Positions 1 through 5,499 of a stretch of 5,499 bases of DNA are shown here, piece by piece. Within the stretch, counting starts at the first letter, position 1, and the number at the start of each line of letters is the position of its first letter. The notes beneath the pieces were generated by a model, which did no database searches, was not told the DNA's origin, and saw only the letters and a program-made list of their open reading frames with translations. The position numbers were made by a program, and so were the translations under genes. Origin of the DNA: Caulobacteraceae bacterium (GTDB taxonomy: Bacteria; Pseudomonadota; Alphaproteobacteria; Caulobacterales; Caulobacteraceae); NCBI GenBank assembly GCA_025351125.1, contig JANXWN010000363.1, positions 1 through 5,499 on the forward strand, written 5' to 3'.

Positions 1-744
1 GTAGGGGCTGAGCGCGAACTGGAAGATGACCACCGGCAGGTTGGCCGTGGGATGGGTCAGGTCAAGGCTGAAGAACTGATTGTTGAGGGCGGTGAACAGC
101 AGGGGCGCGGTTTCGCCGCTGATACGGGCAAAGGCGAGCAGGGCCCCGGTCAGGATGCCGCTGGTCGAGCCGCGCCACAGAATGGTGCGGATCACCGTCC
201 ATACCGGCGTGCCCAACGCGACACCGGACTCACGCAAGGCGATCGGTTGCAGTTTCAAAACATCCTCGGTGGTGCGGGTGATCACCGGCGCGGCGAGGAA
301 GGCCAAAGCGACCGCGCCGGCGAAGCCCGAGAAACTCTTGAACGGATGCACCAGGATTTCATAAACGAACAAACCCACCAAAATCGACGGCGCCGACAAC
401 AGCACGTCGTTGAGGAAGCGCACGACATCCCCGAACCGGCTCTCGCCGGCGTATTCCGCTAACCAAGTCCCCGCGAGGATGCCGATCGTCAGCGCGATAA
501 GCATCCCCAACACCGACATCATAACCGATCCGATGATCGCGTTGAGCAGGCCGCCCGGCGTTCCGGCGGCGGGCGTGTCCTTGGTGAAAATGTCGAGGTT
601 GAGGCCGCCCAGCCCCTGACTGACCAAGGAATACAAGATCAAGGCCAGAGCCGTCAGCGCGACGGCGGTGACCACGAAACAAAATCCGACAAACATGACA
701 TTGCCCATTTTGCGTGACGCGACGCGCGCGGCGGACACGGCCAT
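1..744 (-). CDS. pstA: Phosphate ABC transporter permease PstA (partial, C-terminus off window)
   Basis: This is the second inner-membrane permease subunit of the PstSCAB phosphate importer; it pairs with PstC and is driven by PstB. The visible 248 residues are read in frame to base 1, and no stop is reached. The family usually runs about 280-290 residues, so roughly 35 are missing. Hydrophobic segments lie near residues 17-41, 68-96, 115-131, 141-156, 195-218 and from 236 onward. The permease EAA-loop is at about 170-191 (RESGVALG, then the IRTILWRG region), followed by ARISGETAPLLF at 206-217, which is strongly PstA-like. LPVVIF near 236-241 matches the usual start of the last membrane helix. 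The ATG at 744 lies 3 bp after the pstC stop. A GAGGG at 753-757, inside the end of pstC, sits 8 nt upstream, so translation is probably coupled to pstC. Identification is firm. Confidence 0.95.
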   Translation of the reverse strand, partial: MAVSAARVASRKMGNVMFVGFCFVVTAVALTALALILYSLVSQGLGGLNLDIFTKDTPAAGTPGGLLNAIIGSVMMSVLGMLIALTIGILAGTWLAEYAGESRFGDVVRFLNDVLLSAPSILVGLFVYEILVHPFKSFSGFAGAVALAFLAAPVITRTTEDVLKLQPIALRESGVALGTPVWTVIRTILWRGSTSGILTGALLAFARISGETAPLLFTALNNQFFSLDLTHPTANLPVVIFQFALSPY

Positions 745-747
745 ACC

Positions 748-1719
748 CTAGACCCTCGCCTGGTTGCGCAGCAGCAAGCGCGCCATCGCCAGCACGGCGA
801 AGGTAATCAGGAACAACACCAGCCCGAGCGCGATCAACGCCGAGGCCTGTAAGCCGCTCGCCTCGTTGAACTCGCTGGCGATGGTCGAGGCTATCGTCGA
901 ACCGGCGTCGAACAAACCCTTGGGAAAAGCGTGTGAATTACCGATGATGAACGTGACCGCCATGGTCTCCCCCAAGGCGCGGCCCAAGCCCAGCATGACC
1001 GCGCCGATGGCGCCACGGCGCACGTATGGCAAGGTGACTTTCATGACGACTTCGCCGGTCGTGGCGCCCAGGCCGTAAGCGCTCTCGCGCACCTGCGGCG
1101 GCACGGTCATCAGAAGTTCGCGCAGGGTGGCGGCCATGAACGGCAGGATCATGATCGCCAAAATAATCGAGGCGGCCAAAATACCGGTGCCGTTGGGAAT
1201 GCCGGAAAACAGCTTCTCCGCAAAACTGCCCGGCGCCGCCGACGTCATCAACGGTGTTTCGACGTGCGCGGCGAAATACGGAGCGAATACGAACAAACCC
1301 CACATGCCGTAGACGATCGATGGAATACCGGCCAGCAGTTCGACCGCCGTGCCGATCGTCCGGCGTAGGACTTGCGGACACAACTCCACCAGGAAAAACG
1401 CCACCCCGCCGGCGACCGGCAGGGCCATCAGAAGGGCGAGGGCGGCGGTGATCAAGGTTCCGACGATCGGCCCGGCCGCGCCGTAAACGTCCTTGACCGG
1501 ATCCCAGGTGGCGTTGGTGACGAAACCCAGACCAAACTTGGACAGCGCGGGCCACCCACCAATCAAGAGCGACACCAAAACACCGCCCAAGGCCGCCAAC
1601 AGCGTTGTGGCCGCGGCGAAACACAGGCCTTCGAATATCGGATCGAAGGTCTTGCCGCGCGGCGAGCTCCGGCGCGGCGCGGGTCGACTTGCGGTCGTGG
1701 AAATTTCGGCCGTCGACAT
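748..1719 (-). CDS. pstC: Phosphate ABC transporter permease PstC
   Basis: This is the first inner-membrane permease subunit of the high-affinity phosphate importer and forms the translocation channel with PstA. It is complete at 323 residues, the usual size. An Arg/Pro/Ser-rich cytoplasmic tail (about 1-25) precedes six hydrophobic segments near 31-53, 86-112, 122-148, 179-200, 237-260 and 292-316. The typical periplasmic-loop sequence TWDPVKDVYGAAGPIVGTL is at 71-89, and GIPSIVYGMWGLF is at 131-143. The EAA-loop that contacts the ATPase is at about 211-231 (RESAYGLGATTGEV to TLP). GRALGETMAV at 246-255 is a PstC hallmark. The start at 1719 is supported by a purine-rich Shine-Dalgarno AAGAAGAGG at 1724-1732, 4 nt upstream. 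The gene lies 101 bp downstream of pstS and 3 bp upstream of pstA, so it belongs to the same transcription unit. No defect is seen. Confidence 0.97.
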   Translation of the reverse strand: MSTAEISTTASRPAPRRSSPRGKTFDPIFEGLCFAAATTLLAALGGVLVSLLIGGWPALSKFGLGFVTNATWDPVKDVYGAAGPIVGTLITAALALLMALPVAGGVAFFLVELCPQVLRRTIGTAVELLAGIPSIVYGMWGLFVFAPYFAAHVETPLMTSAAPGSFAEKLFSGIPNGTGILAASIILAIMILPFMAATLRELLMTVPPQVRESAYGLGATTGEVVMKVTLPYVRRGAIGAVMLGLGRALGETMAVTFIIGNSHAFPKGLFDAGSTIASTIASEFNEASGLQASALIALGLVLFLITFAVLAMARLLLRNQARV

Positions 1720-1750
1720 GGCGCCTCTTCTTGATCCGTCCTAGCGCGTG

Positions 1751-1778
1751 CGCGACAACGACGAAAGAGCGTGTCGCG
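1751..1778 (-). other. Small stem-loop in the pstS-pstC gap
   Basis: CGCGACA (1751-1757) and TGTCGCG (1772-1778) form a 7-bp stem around a 14-nt loop that could close a little further with a bulge. It is in the 101-bp intercistronic gap and has no T-run. A structure here could lower pstC expression relative to pstS or stabilise the pstS message, consistent with the need for more binding protein than permease. Effect is inferred. Confidence 0.4.
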
Positions 1779-1820
1779 GTGCGATCAACGCGCCGCGGAC
1801 ACCGCCCGCGCCGGTTATGC

Positions 1821-2864
1821 CTAGTGATAAACCGGCTTGCCGTCCGGTCCGACAATCTTCATCCACGACTTGCGCACCAAAGCCTTCACCGGCTCGGGCA
1901 GCGGCACGTAATCGAGAGACTCCGCGGCGCCATTGCTATTTTTGTAGGCCCAATCGAAGAACGCCAGCACGTCATGCCCGGTCTGCGCATTGGTCTGTTT
2001 GGTGTGCATCAAGATGAAGGTCGCGCCGGTGATCGGCCAAGATTTGAGGCCCGGTTGATCCAGTAGCAGCAGGTAATAGCCCGGGGCCGATTGCCATTTG
2101 GCGCCCGCAGCCGCCGCGCCGAAGGCGGCGGCGTTGGGGGCGACGAAAGCCCCGGCTTTATTCTGCATCAGCGCATAATCCATGTGATTTTGCTTGGCGT
2201 AGGCATATTCGACATAGCCGATGGCGCCGACCGTTTGCTTGACCAACGCGGCGACGCCGTCGTTCTTTGGGCCGCCGATGCCGACCGGCCAATTGACCGA
2301 ATCGCTGGCCCCGGGGCCGGCGGCCCAGCCGGGCGCCTGCATCGCCAGATAGCTGGTGAAGAGGAAGGTCGTGCCCGATCCGTCGGAACGGTGAACCACG
2401 GTGATCGGCAAGTTCGGCAAGGCGACGCCTTTGTTATAAAGGGCGATGATCGGATCGTTCCACTTCTTGATCAGGCCCCGATAGATGTCGGCGAGAAGCC
2501 TGCCGGTCATATGGATCCGGCCGGCCTGAATGCCCGGCAGGTTCATCACCGGCACCACGCCGCCGATGACGGTCGGAAACTGTTGCAAGCCGCCGGCGGC
2601 CAGAGCGTCCGGCTTCAGCGGTTTGTCGGAGGCGCCGAAATCGACAGTGTTGGCGTTGATTTGCTTGATGCCGCCGCCCGAACCGATGGCTTGGTAATTT
2701 AGCACGGCGCCACTTTGCGCCTTATAGGTTTCCGCCCACTTGGCGTAGACCGGCGCGGGAAAAGTGGCCCCCGCGCCGGAGATGGTGGCGGCGGCGGCGA
2801 CCGTGTCGATGGTGGTCGCCGCGACGACGGCGGCGATCATTGCGAAGAGGGGAGTCTTGAGCAT
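1821..2864 (-). CDS. pstS: Periplasmic phosphate-binding protein PstS
   Basis: This soluble periplasmic receptor binds inorganic phosphate and hands it to PstC/PstA. It has 347 residues, a normal length. The N-terminus (1-26) looks like a Sec signal peptide with cleavage near the AAAA-T junction at 23-27. The mature protein opens with ISGAGATFPAPVYAKWAETY, almost the E. coli motif. The phosphate ligands recalled for E. coli mature PstS (T10, F11, S38, D56, R135, S139, G140, T141) map to T34, F35, S62, D80, R159, S163, G164 and T165, all at a constant offset of 24, so the binding site appears intact. No lipobox cysteine is present, so it is probably soluble rather than lipid-anchored. The start at 2864 has a good AGGAG at 2871-2875 with a 6-nt gap. 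A candidate PHO box lies about 70 bp upstream, implying phosphate-starvation control. Confidence 0.98.
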   Translation of the reverse strand: MLKTPLFAMIAAVVAATTIDTVAAAATISGAGATFPAPVYAKWAETYKAQSGAVLNYQAIGSGGGIKQINANTVDFGASDKPLKPDALAAGGLQQFPTVIGGVVPVMNLPGIQAGRIHMTGRLLADIYRGLIKKWNDPIIALYNKGVALPNLPITVVHRSDGSGTTFLFTSYLAMQAPGWAAGPGASDSVNWPVGIGGPKNDGVAALVKQTVGAIGYVEYAYAKQNHMDYALMQNKAGAFVAPNAAAFGAAAAGAKWQSAPGYYLLLLDQPGLKSWPITGATFILMHTKQTNAQTGHDVLAFFDWAYKNSNGAAESLDYVPLPEPVKALVRKSWMKIVGPDGKPVYH

Positions 2865-2931
2865 CGTGGTCTCCTGAGAGCGAGCGTTTCTGGGCCGAAC
2901 GTTTTTATAGATCTGTGTCTAGCGGCGAGAT

Positions 2932-2949
2932 TTATCAGTTTAATGACGA
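2932..2949 (-). promoter_or_regulatory. Candidate PHO box upstream of pstS
   Basis: On the minus strand this reads TCGTCAT-TAAA-CTGATAA, with the correct 11-bp repeat period. The halves match the CTGTCAT consensus at 5 of 7 and 4 of 7 bases, and the AT-rich spacer is typical. It sits 68 bp before the pstS ATG. A TATAAA at 2904-2909 could be the -10, but it is about 22 nt from the box, one helical turn further than usual, so the pairing is uncertain. Confidence 0.42.
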
Positions 2950-2961
2950 TCCACGCCTATG

Positions 2962-2973
2962 GCCACGCGTGGC
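2962..2973. repeat. Perfect 12-bp palindrome between the porin and pstS
   Basis: GCCACGCGTGGC is its own reverse complement. It lies between the porin 3' stem-loop and the candidate pstS PHO box. It could extend the termination structure or be a binding site for a dimeric regulator; nothing in the sequence decides between these. Confidence 0.4.
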
Positions 2974-2975
2974 GA

Positions 2976-3018
2976 CTAGACGCGGCGGCGTCGCATGAGA
3001 TCGCGCCACGGCGTCTAG
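2976..3018 (-). terminator. Strong stem-loop after the porin stop, candidate partial terminator or mRNA stabiliser
   Basis: Arms CTAGACGC (minus strand 3018-3011) and GCGTCTAG (2983-2976) pair perfectly for 8 bp. After one mismatch the stem continues about 6 more GC-rich pairs, including one G-U, around a loop centred near 2997. It begins 11 nt after the porin stop codon. No T-run follows on the minus strand, so it is not a textbook intrinsic terminator. It may protect the porin mRNA 3' end or reduce read-through into pstS. Confidence 0.5.
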
Positions 3019-3029
3019 CCTTATCCACC

Positions 3030-4415
3030 TTAGAATTTCACCTGCGTAAACACGCCGATTTCGTCGTAATAACCCGAGCCGAGACCCGATGCATTGGTCG
3101 TGCCGATCTTGCCGTTGCCGGTGTTCAACAAACCGTTTTGCACCTTATCGCGCTTGTAAACCAAGGCGAAATCGAGCGGTTTGATCGGGCTGTAAGAGAC
3201 GCCGACGTTGAAATAGTTGTCGGTGAAACTGGGCGCGGTGGTGTTTTGCGGCTTCACATAGTCGTAACGACCGAAAACGGCGATCTGTTTGGTGAAGTTG
3301 AAAGAACCGAACGCGGAATAGCCCTCTGATTTGTTGACCTTCAGCGGGTTGGCCTGCGTAACGTCGTTCCAATCCTTGGCCCAAAAATATTCACCGCCGA
3401 GGCGGAATTGATCACTGGAATAGGCCACCACAGCGTCGAAGCGTTCGGCGGTGTTGTATGTCGTCGTTCCCGCCACGGCCTTGCCGAGTTTGCCGTCATA
3501 ACCGCCGACCGCGACGGTGAAGTGGTGATAGGTCGCGTTGATGCGGCCTTCCACATCCAAATGATCGGTGCGGTTGGCCGTGCCGATCGCGGGCGCCTTG
3601 TAGCCCGATCCGTCGACGACCGAAACCTGATAGCCGATGAGACCGCCAGCCAGAGAGCCGAAGGCGTGCAGACCCCAATCGGTCGAAGTGCCAAACTTGG
3701 TGCGGTCGAGCAAGACCTGTTCGACATAACGATTGCCGTAAAGTTTTTCGACGAACGGCACCCACGGCAGATCAGCGGCGCCGGCGCGTATGACCAACGC
3801 GTCGCTGAGCTTAGCCTGCAAAAACGCTTTCTTGATGAAGAGCTGAGTCGCGCCGGCGCCGCTATCATAGATGAAGTCGGTGGTGGCGTTGGCGGAGAAC
3901 ACGTTGTTGAACTTGTGATCAACCGACAGATAGAGACGCTTGATGTCGAAATTCGTCCCGCTCTGCGGTTGGCGTACGCCGCCGTCGTTTTTGTAGTCAA
4001 TGTGGCTGGCGTCGGCGAAGATCGTCGCGCCTAGGGTGGTATCGGCCGACCAATTGGGTTTCGGCGTTGCCTTTTTGACCTCGGTCGCGACCGTGGTCGG
4101 CAGAGTTTGGATCTGGGTTTGGTTGGCGGTCGCGATGGCCTCGGCGTTCTGAGCCTGGGCCTGGGCGGTCTGGACCTGGGTTTGCAAGGCCTGGATCTGC
4201 GCTTGCTGCGGCTGACGAGCGTCTTCCAGGCGCCCCTCGAGCGATTCCACCTTCGCCTTCAGCAAATCCACTTCGTCGCGCAGCAGCGCCATTTCGCTTG
4301 GGCCGCGCGCGGCGCGGGCATGGTGGCGATGCGTCGTCTTGGCGTCGGCGGCGAAGCCGGAGGCGGCAAAGACTCCCAAAGCCGTACCCGCGACCAAAGC
4401 CGTTCTCATTCTCAT
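3030..4415 (-). CDS. Outer-membrane porin with N-terminal coiled coil, phosphate-selective (OprO/OprP)-like
   Basis: A complete 461-residue protein that probably forms an outer-membrane beta-barrel channel. Residues 1-25 form a signal peptide ending ASGFAADA. A short His/Arg-rich stretch follows (THRHHARAARG, 28-38), then a coiled coil or Gln/Ala-rich helix at about 41-105 (MALLRDEVDLLKAKVESLEG and AQIQALQTQVQTAQAQ). The barrel starts near 121 with alternating polar/aromatic strands such as FDIKRLYLSVDHKF and FGRYDYVKP. It ends FTQVKF, and a terminal Phe is the classic signal for outer-membrane insertion. No Cys is present, as is common for such proteins. The start at 4415 is preferred over an in-frame ATG at 4409 because AGGGGAA at 4424-4430 lies 8 nt before it. 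Its position just upstream of pstS in the same direction, with PHO-box-like sites before both genes, suggests phosphate or polyphosphate uptake. Porin class is confident; phosphate selectivity is inferred. Confidence 0.88.
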   Translation of the reverse strand: MRMRTALVAGTALGVFAASGFAADAKTTHRHHARAARGPSEMALLRDEVDLLKAKVESLEGRLEDARQPQQAQIQALQTQVQTAQAQAQNAEAIATANQTQIQTLPTTVATEVKKATPKPNWSADTTLGATIFADASHIDYKNDGGVRQPQSGTNFDIKRLYLSVDHKFNNVFSANATTDFIYDSGAGATQLFIKKAFLQAKLSDALVIRAGAADLPWVPFVEKLYGNRYVEQVLLDRTKFGTSTDWGLHAFGSLAGGLIGYQVSVVDGSGYKAPAIGTANRTDHLDVEGRINATYHHFTVAVGGYDGKLGKAVAGTTTYNTAERFDAVVAYSSDQFRLGGEYFWAKDWNDVTQANPLKVNKSEGYSAFGSFNFTKQIAVFGRYDYVKPQNTTAPSFTDNYFNVGVSYSPIKPLDFALVYKRDKVQNGLLNTGNGKIGTTNASGLGSGYYDEIGVFTQVKF

Positions 4416-4444
4416 CGTCTTAGTTCCCCTGGAAATTGCGCCCG

Positions 4445-4474
4445 AACGCCTGTCCGCCGCTTGAGACAGGCGTT
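4445..4474. repeat. Perfect 10-bp inverted repeat in the porin promoter or leader
   Basis: AACGCCTGTC (4445-4454) and GACAGGCGTT (4465-4474) are exact reverse complements separated by 10 nt. The element lies 30-60 bp before the porin ATG, between the candidate PHO box and the Shine-Dalgarno. It lacks a T-run on either strand. It could be an operator for a dimeric regulator or a 5'-UTR stem-loop. Confidence 0.55.
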
Positions 4475-4485
4475 AGTGGCGATAT

Positions 4486-4503
4486 GTGACAGTCTCGTGA
4501 AAC
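4486..4503 (-). promoter_or_regulatory. Candidate PHO box upstream of the porin
   Basis: On the minus strand this reads GTTTCAC-GAGA-CTGTCAC: two 7-bp direct repeats 11 bp apart, the geometry bound by PhoB dimers. Against CTGTCAT-N4-CTGTCAT the first half matches 4 of 7 bases and the second 6 of 7. It lies about 70 bp before the porin ATG. No convincing -10 is seen; TAACGC at 4470-4475 is at the expected distance but is a poor match. Confidence 0.5.
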
Positions 4504-4535
4504 GAGAAAACATCGATCGTCCGTTAGCGGCGCTC

Positions 4536-4551
4536 GTGGCGCCGACGCCAC
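4536..4551. repeat. Short perfect hairpin in the divergent intergenic region
   Basis: GTGGCG and CGCCAC form a 6-bp GC-rich stem around a CCGA tetraloop, midway between the porin PHO box and the monooxygenase promoter. There is no T-run. In GC-rich DNA such short hairpins are not rare, so its role is uncertain. Confidence 0.25.
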
Positions 4552-4585
4552 ACCTACACGCCAGGGCCGGCGCGATATGGGACCT

Positions 4586-4613
4586 TTGACAGATTGATCC
4601 GGGTCGCTAAGAC
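4586..4613 (+). promoter_or_regulatory. Candidate sigma-70-type promoter for the nitronate monooxygenase gene
   Basis: A perfect -35 TTGACA (4586-4591) is followed after 16 nt by TAAGAC (4608-4613), a 3-of-6 match to the -10 consensus. Transcription would begin near 4620, giving a leader of about 25 nt before the ATG at 4646. The -10 is weak. Confidence 0.4.
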
Positions 4614-4627
4614 AAGGCTTGCTTGTC
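4611..4627. repeat. Dyad GACAAG-N5-CTTGTC over the predicted monooxygenase transcription start
   Basis: A perfect 6-bp inverted repeat with a 5-nt centre overlaps the predicted -10 and start site and ends 7 nt before the Shine-Dalgarno GAGG. The position suits a repressor operator; it could also be a small leader hairpin. Confidence 0.4.
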
Positions 4628-4645
4628 CGCACCGAGGTTATGTCC

Positions 4646-5499
4646 ATGGCTCTTCCCCCCGTTCTTCGCGACCGTCTGCGTCTGCCGGTTATCGCTTCAC
4701 CGCTGTTTATCGTGTCGGGTCCCGACCTGGTGATCGCGCAATGCCAAGCGGGCGTTGTCGGTTCGTTTCCCTCGCTCAATGCGCGTCCGCTGTCGCAATT
4801 GGATGAATGGCTGGCGCGCATTACCGAAGAGCTGGCGGCATGGGATCGCGCCCACCCCGATACGCCCGCCGCGCCGTTCGCGGTTAATCAGATCGTTCAC
4901 AAGACCAATAACCGGCTCGACGATGACGTTGCGCTATGCGCCAAATACAAGGTTCCGGTGGTCATAACCTCGCTCGGCGCCCGCGTGGATGTCAATCAAG
5001 CCGTGCACGGATGGGGCGGGATCGTGCTGCACGACGTGATCAACAACGCCTTTGCGCATAAGGCGATCGACAAGGGCGCCGATGGCCTGATCCCCGTCGC
5101 CGCCGGGGCCGGCGGACACGCCAGCAAGCTATCGCCCTTCGCCATGATTCAGGAGTTGCGCGAATGGTTCGATGGCCCGATCGCTTTGTCGGGGGCCATT
5201 GCCAACGGCGGCGCGATCTTGGCGGCGCAGGCGATGGGGGCCGACCTAGCCTACATCGGTTCGGCCTTTATCGCCACGCGGGAAGCCAACGCCGTTACGG
5301 GTTATAAGGACATGATCGTCGAGCGCAGTGGGGAAGATATCGTCTACACCAACCTGTTCACCGGCGTGCACGGCAACTATTTGCGCCCCAGCATCGAGCG
5401 GGCGGGCCTGGATCCGGATAACCTGCCGCAATCGGACCCGTCGAAAATGAACTTCAACTCCGGCGGCAATCAGGACGCCAAGGCGTGGCGCGACATCTG
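4646..5499 (+). CDS. Nitronate monooxygenase (2-nitropropane dioxygenase) family flavoprotein (partial, C-terminus off window)
   Basis: This is an FMN-dependent TIM-barrel enzyme of the nitronate monooxygenase family, whose characterised members oxidise alkyl nitronates. The true substrate of this one is unknown. The frame is open to the right edge, giving 284 residues of an expected 320-330. LPVIASPLFIVSGPDLVIAQ at 13-32 is the typical family opening. Near 148-158, LIPVAAGAGGHA carries the AGGH motif with the likely catalytic His158. LSGAIANGGAILAAQAMGAD (181-200) and AYIGSAFIATREA (202-214) match the FMN-phosphate-binding half of the barrel. ATG 4646 is chosen because GAGG at 4634-4637 lies 8 nt upstream; the in-frame ATG at 4640 leaves only 2 nt. 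The tail AKAWRDI resembles the sequence just before the conserved SAGQG of this family, which would fall outside. It is transcribed away from the porin, so a phosphate role is not implied. Confidence 0.9.
   Translation, partial: MALPPVLRDRLRLPVIASPLFIVSGPDLVIAQCQAGVVGSFPSLNARPLSQLDEWLARITEELAAWDRAHPDTPAAPFAVNQIVHKTNNRLDDDVALCAKYKVPVVITSLGARVDVNQAVHGWGGIVLHDVINNAFAHKAIDKGADGLIPVAAGAGGHASKLSPFAMIQELREWFDGPIALSGAIANGGAILAAQAMGADLAYIGSAFIATREANAVTGYKDMIVERSGEDIVYTNLFTGVHGNYLRPSIERAGLDPDNLPQSDPSKMNFNSGGNQDAKAWRDI

Noticed and set aside
52..462. Plus-strand 136-codon frame antisense to pstA
   Set aside because: Gln/Arg/Gly-rich shadow of pstA without a domain; pstA is read convincingly on the opposite strand.
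1780..1815. GC-rich possible hairpin just after the pstS stop (CGCGCCGCGG and CCGCCCGCGCC)
   Set aside because: Only four contiguous pairs form near the centre before mismatches, and no T-run follows, so it is not a supportable terminator.
938..1855. Long minus-strand reading frame of 305 codons overlapping pstC
   Set aside because: It is an Arg-rich shifted frame of pstC, with no recognisable motif; pstC itself is certain.
2091..3329. Plus-strand frames of about 200 codons antisense to pstS and running across its promoter
   Set aside because: They cover pstS, its upstream region and the porin end, show no domain, and are explained as antisense shadows.
3341..4000. Minus-strand 219-codon frame inside the porin gene
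   Set aside because: Its composition (Arg, Ser, Pro-rich, no domain) is that of a shifted frame of GC-rich coding DNA, and the porin frame is complete.
3408..4034. Plus-strand 208-codon frame antisense to the porin
   Set aside because: No ribosome site or family resemblance; it follows from the codon bias of the porin on the other strand.
4420..4821. Minus-strand 133-codon frame spanning the divergent intergenic region
   Set aside because: It overlaps the monooxygenase start and both candidate promoters and lacks any recognisable protein motif.

Overview
The window is GC-rich DNA, close to fully coding, with short intergenic gaps. It carries most of a high-affinity phosphate-uptake locus. 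The general look (GC-rich codon use, Ala-rich proteins, coiled-coil outer-membrane porin with a C-terminal Phe) suggests a Gram-negative proteobacterium, most likely an alphaproteobacterium. I cannot name a genus from the sequence.

Layout, right to left on the minus strand: a complete outer-membrane porin (3030-4415); an intergenic stretch with a strong stem-loop and a candidate PHO box (2865-3029); complete pstS, the periplasmic phosphate-binding protein (1821-2864); a 101-bp gap with a small stem-loop; complete pstC (748-1719); and pstA (1-744), which is cut by the left edge. pstC and pstA are separated by only 3 bp. The ATPase gene pstB and the regulator phoU, which usually follow pstA, would lie beyond the left edge.

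On the plus strand, divergent from the porin, is a nitronate monooxygenase (2-nitropropane dioxygenase) family gene (4646-5499), cut by the right edge. The 230-bp divergent intergenic region holds a candidate PHO box facing the porin, a perfect 10-bp inverted repeat in the porin leader or promoter, and a TTGACA promoter with a GACAAG-N5-CTTGTC dyad before the monooxygenase gene.

The minus-strand genes make sense as one pathway. The porin would admit anions, plausibly phosphate, through the outer membrane. PstS would capture phosphate in the periplasm, and PstC/PstA would form the inner-membrane channel driven by PstB. PHO-box-like direct repeats before both the porin and pstS support shared control by PhoB, but each match is imperfect. 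No wholly new system, mobile element, CRISPR array, tRNA or rRNA is visible. The most noteworthy points are the porin-pst coupling and the regulatory dyads between the genes.
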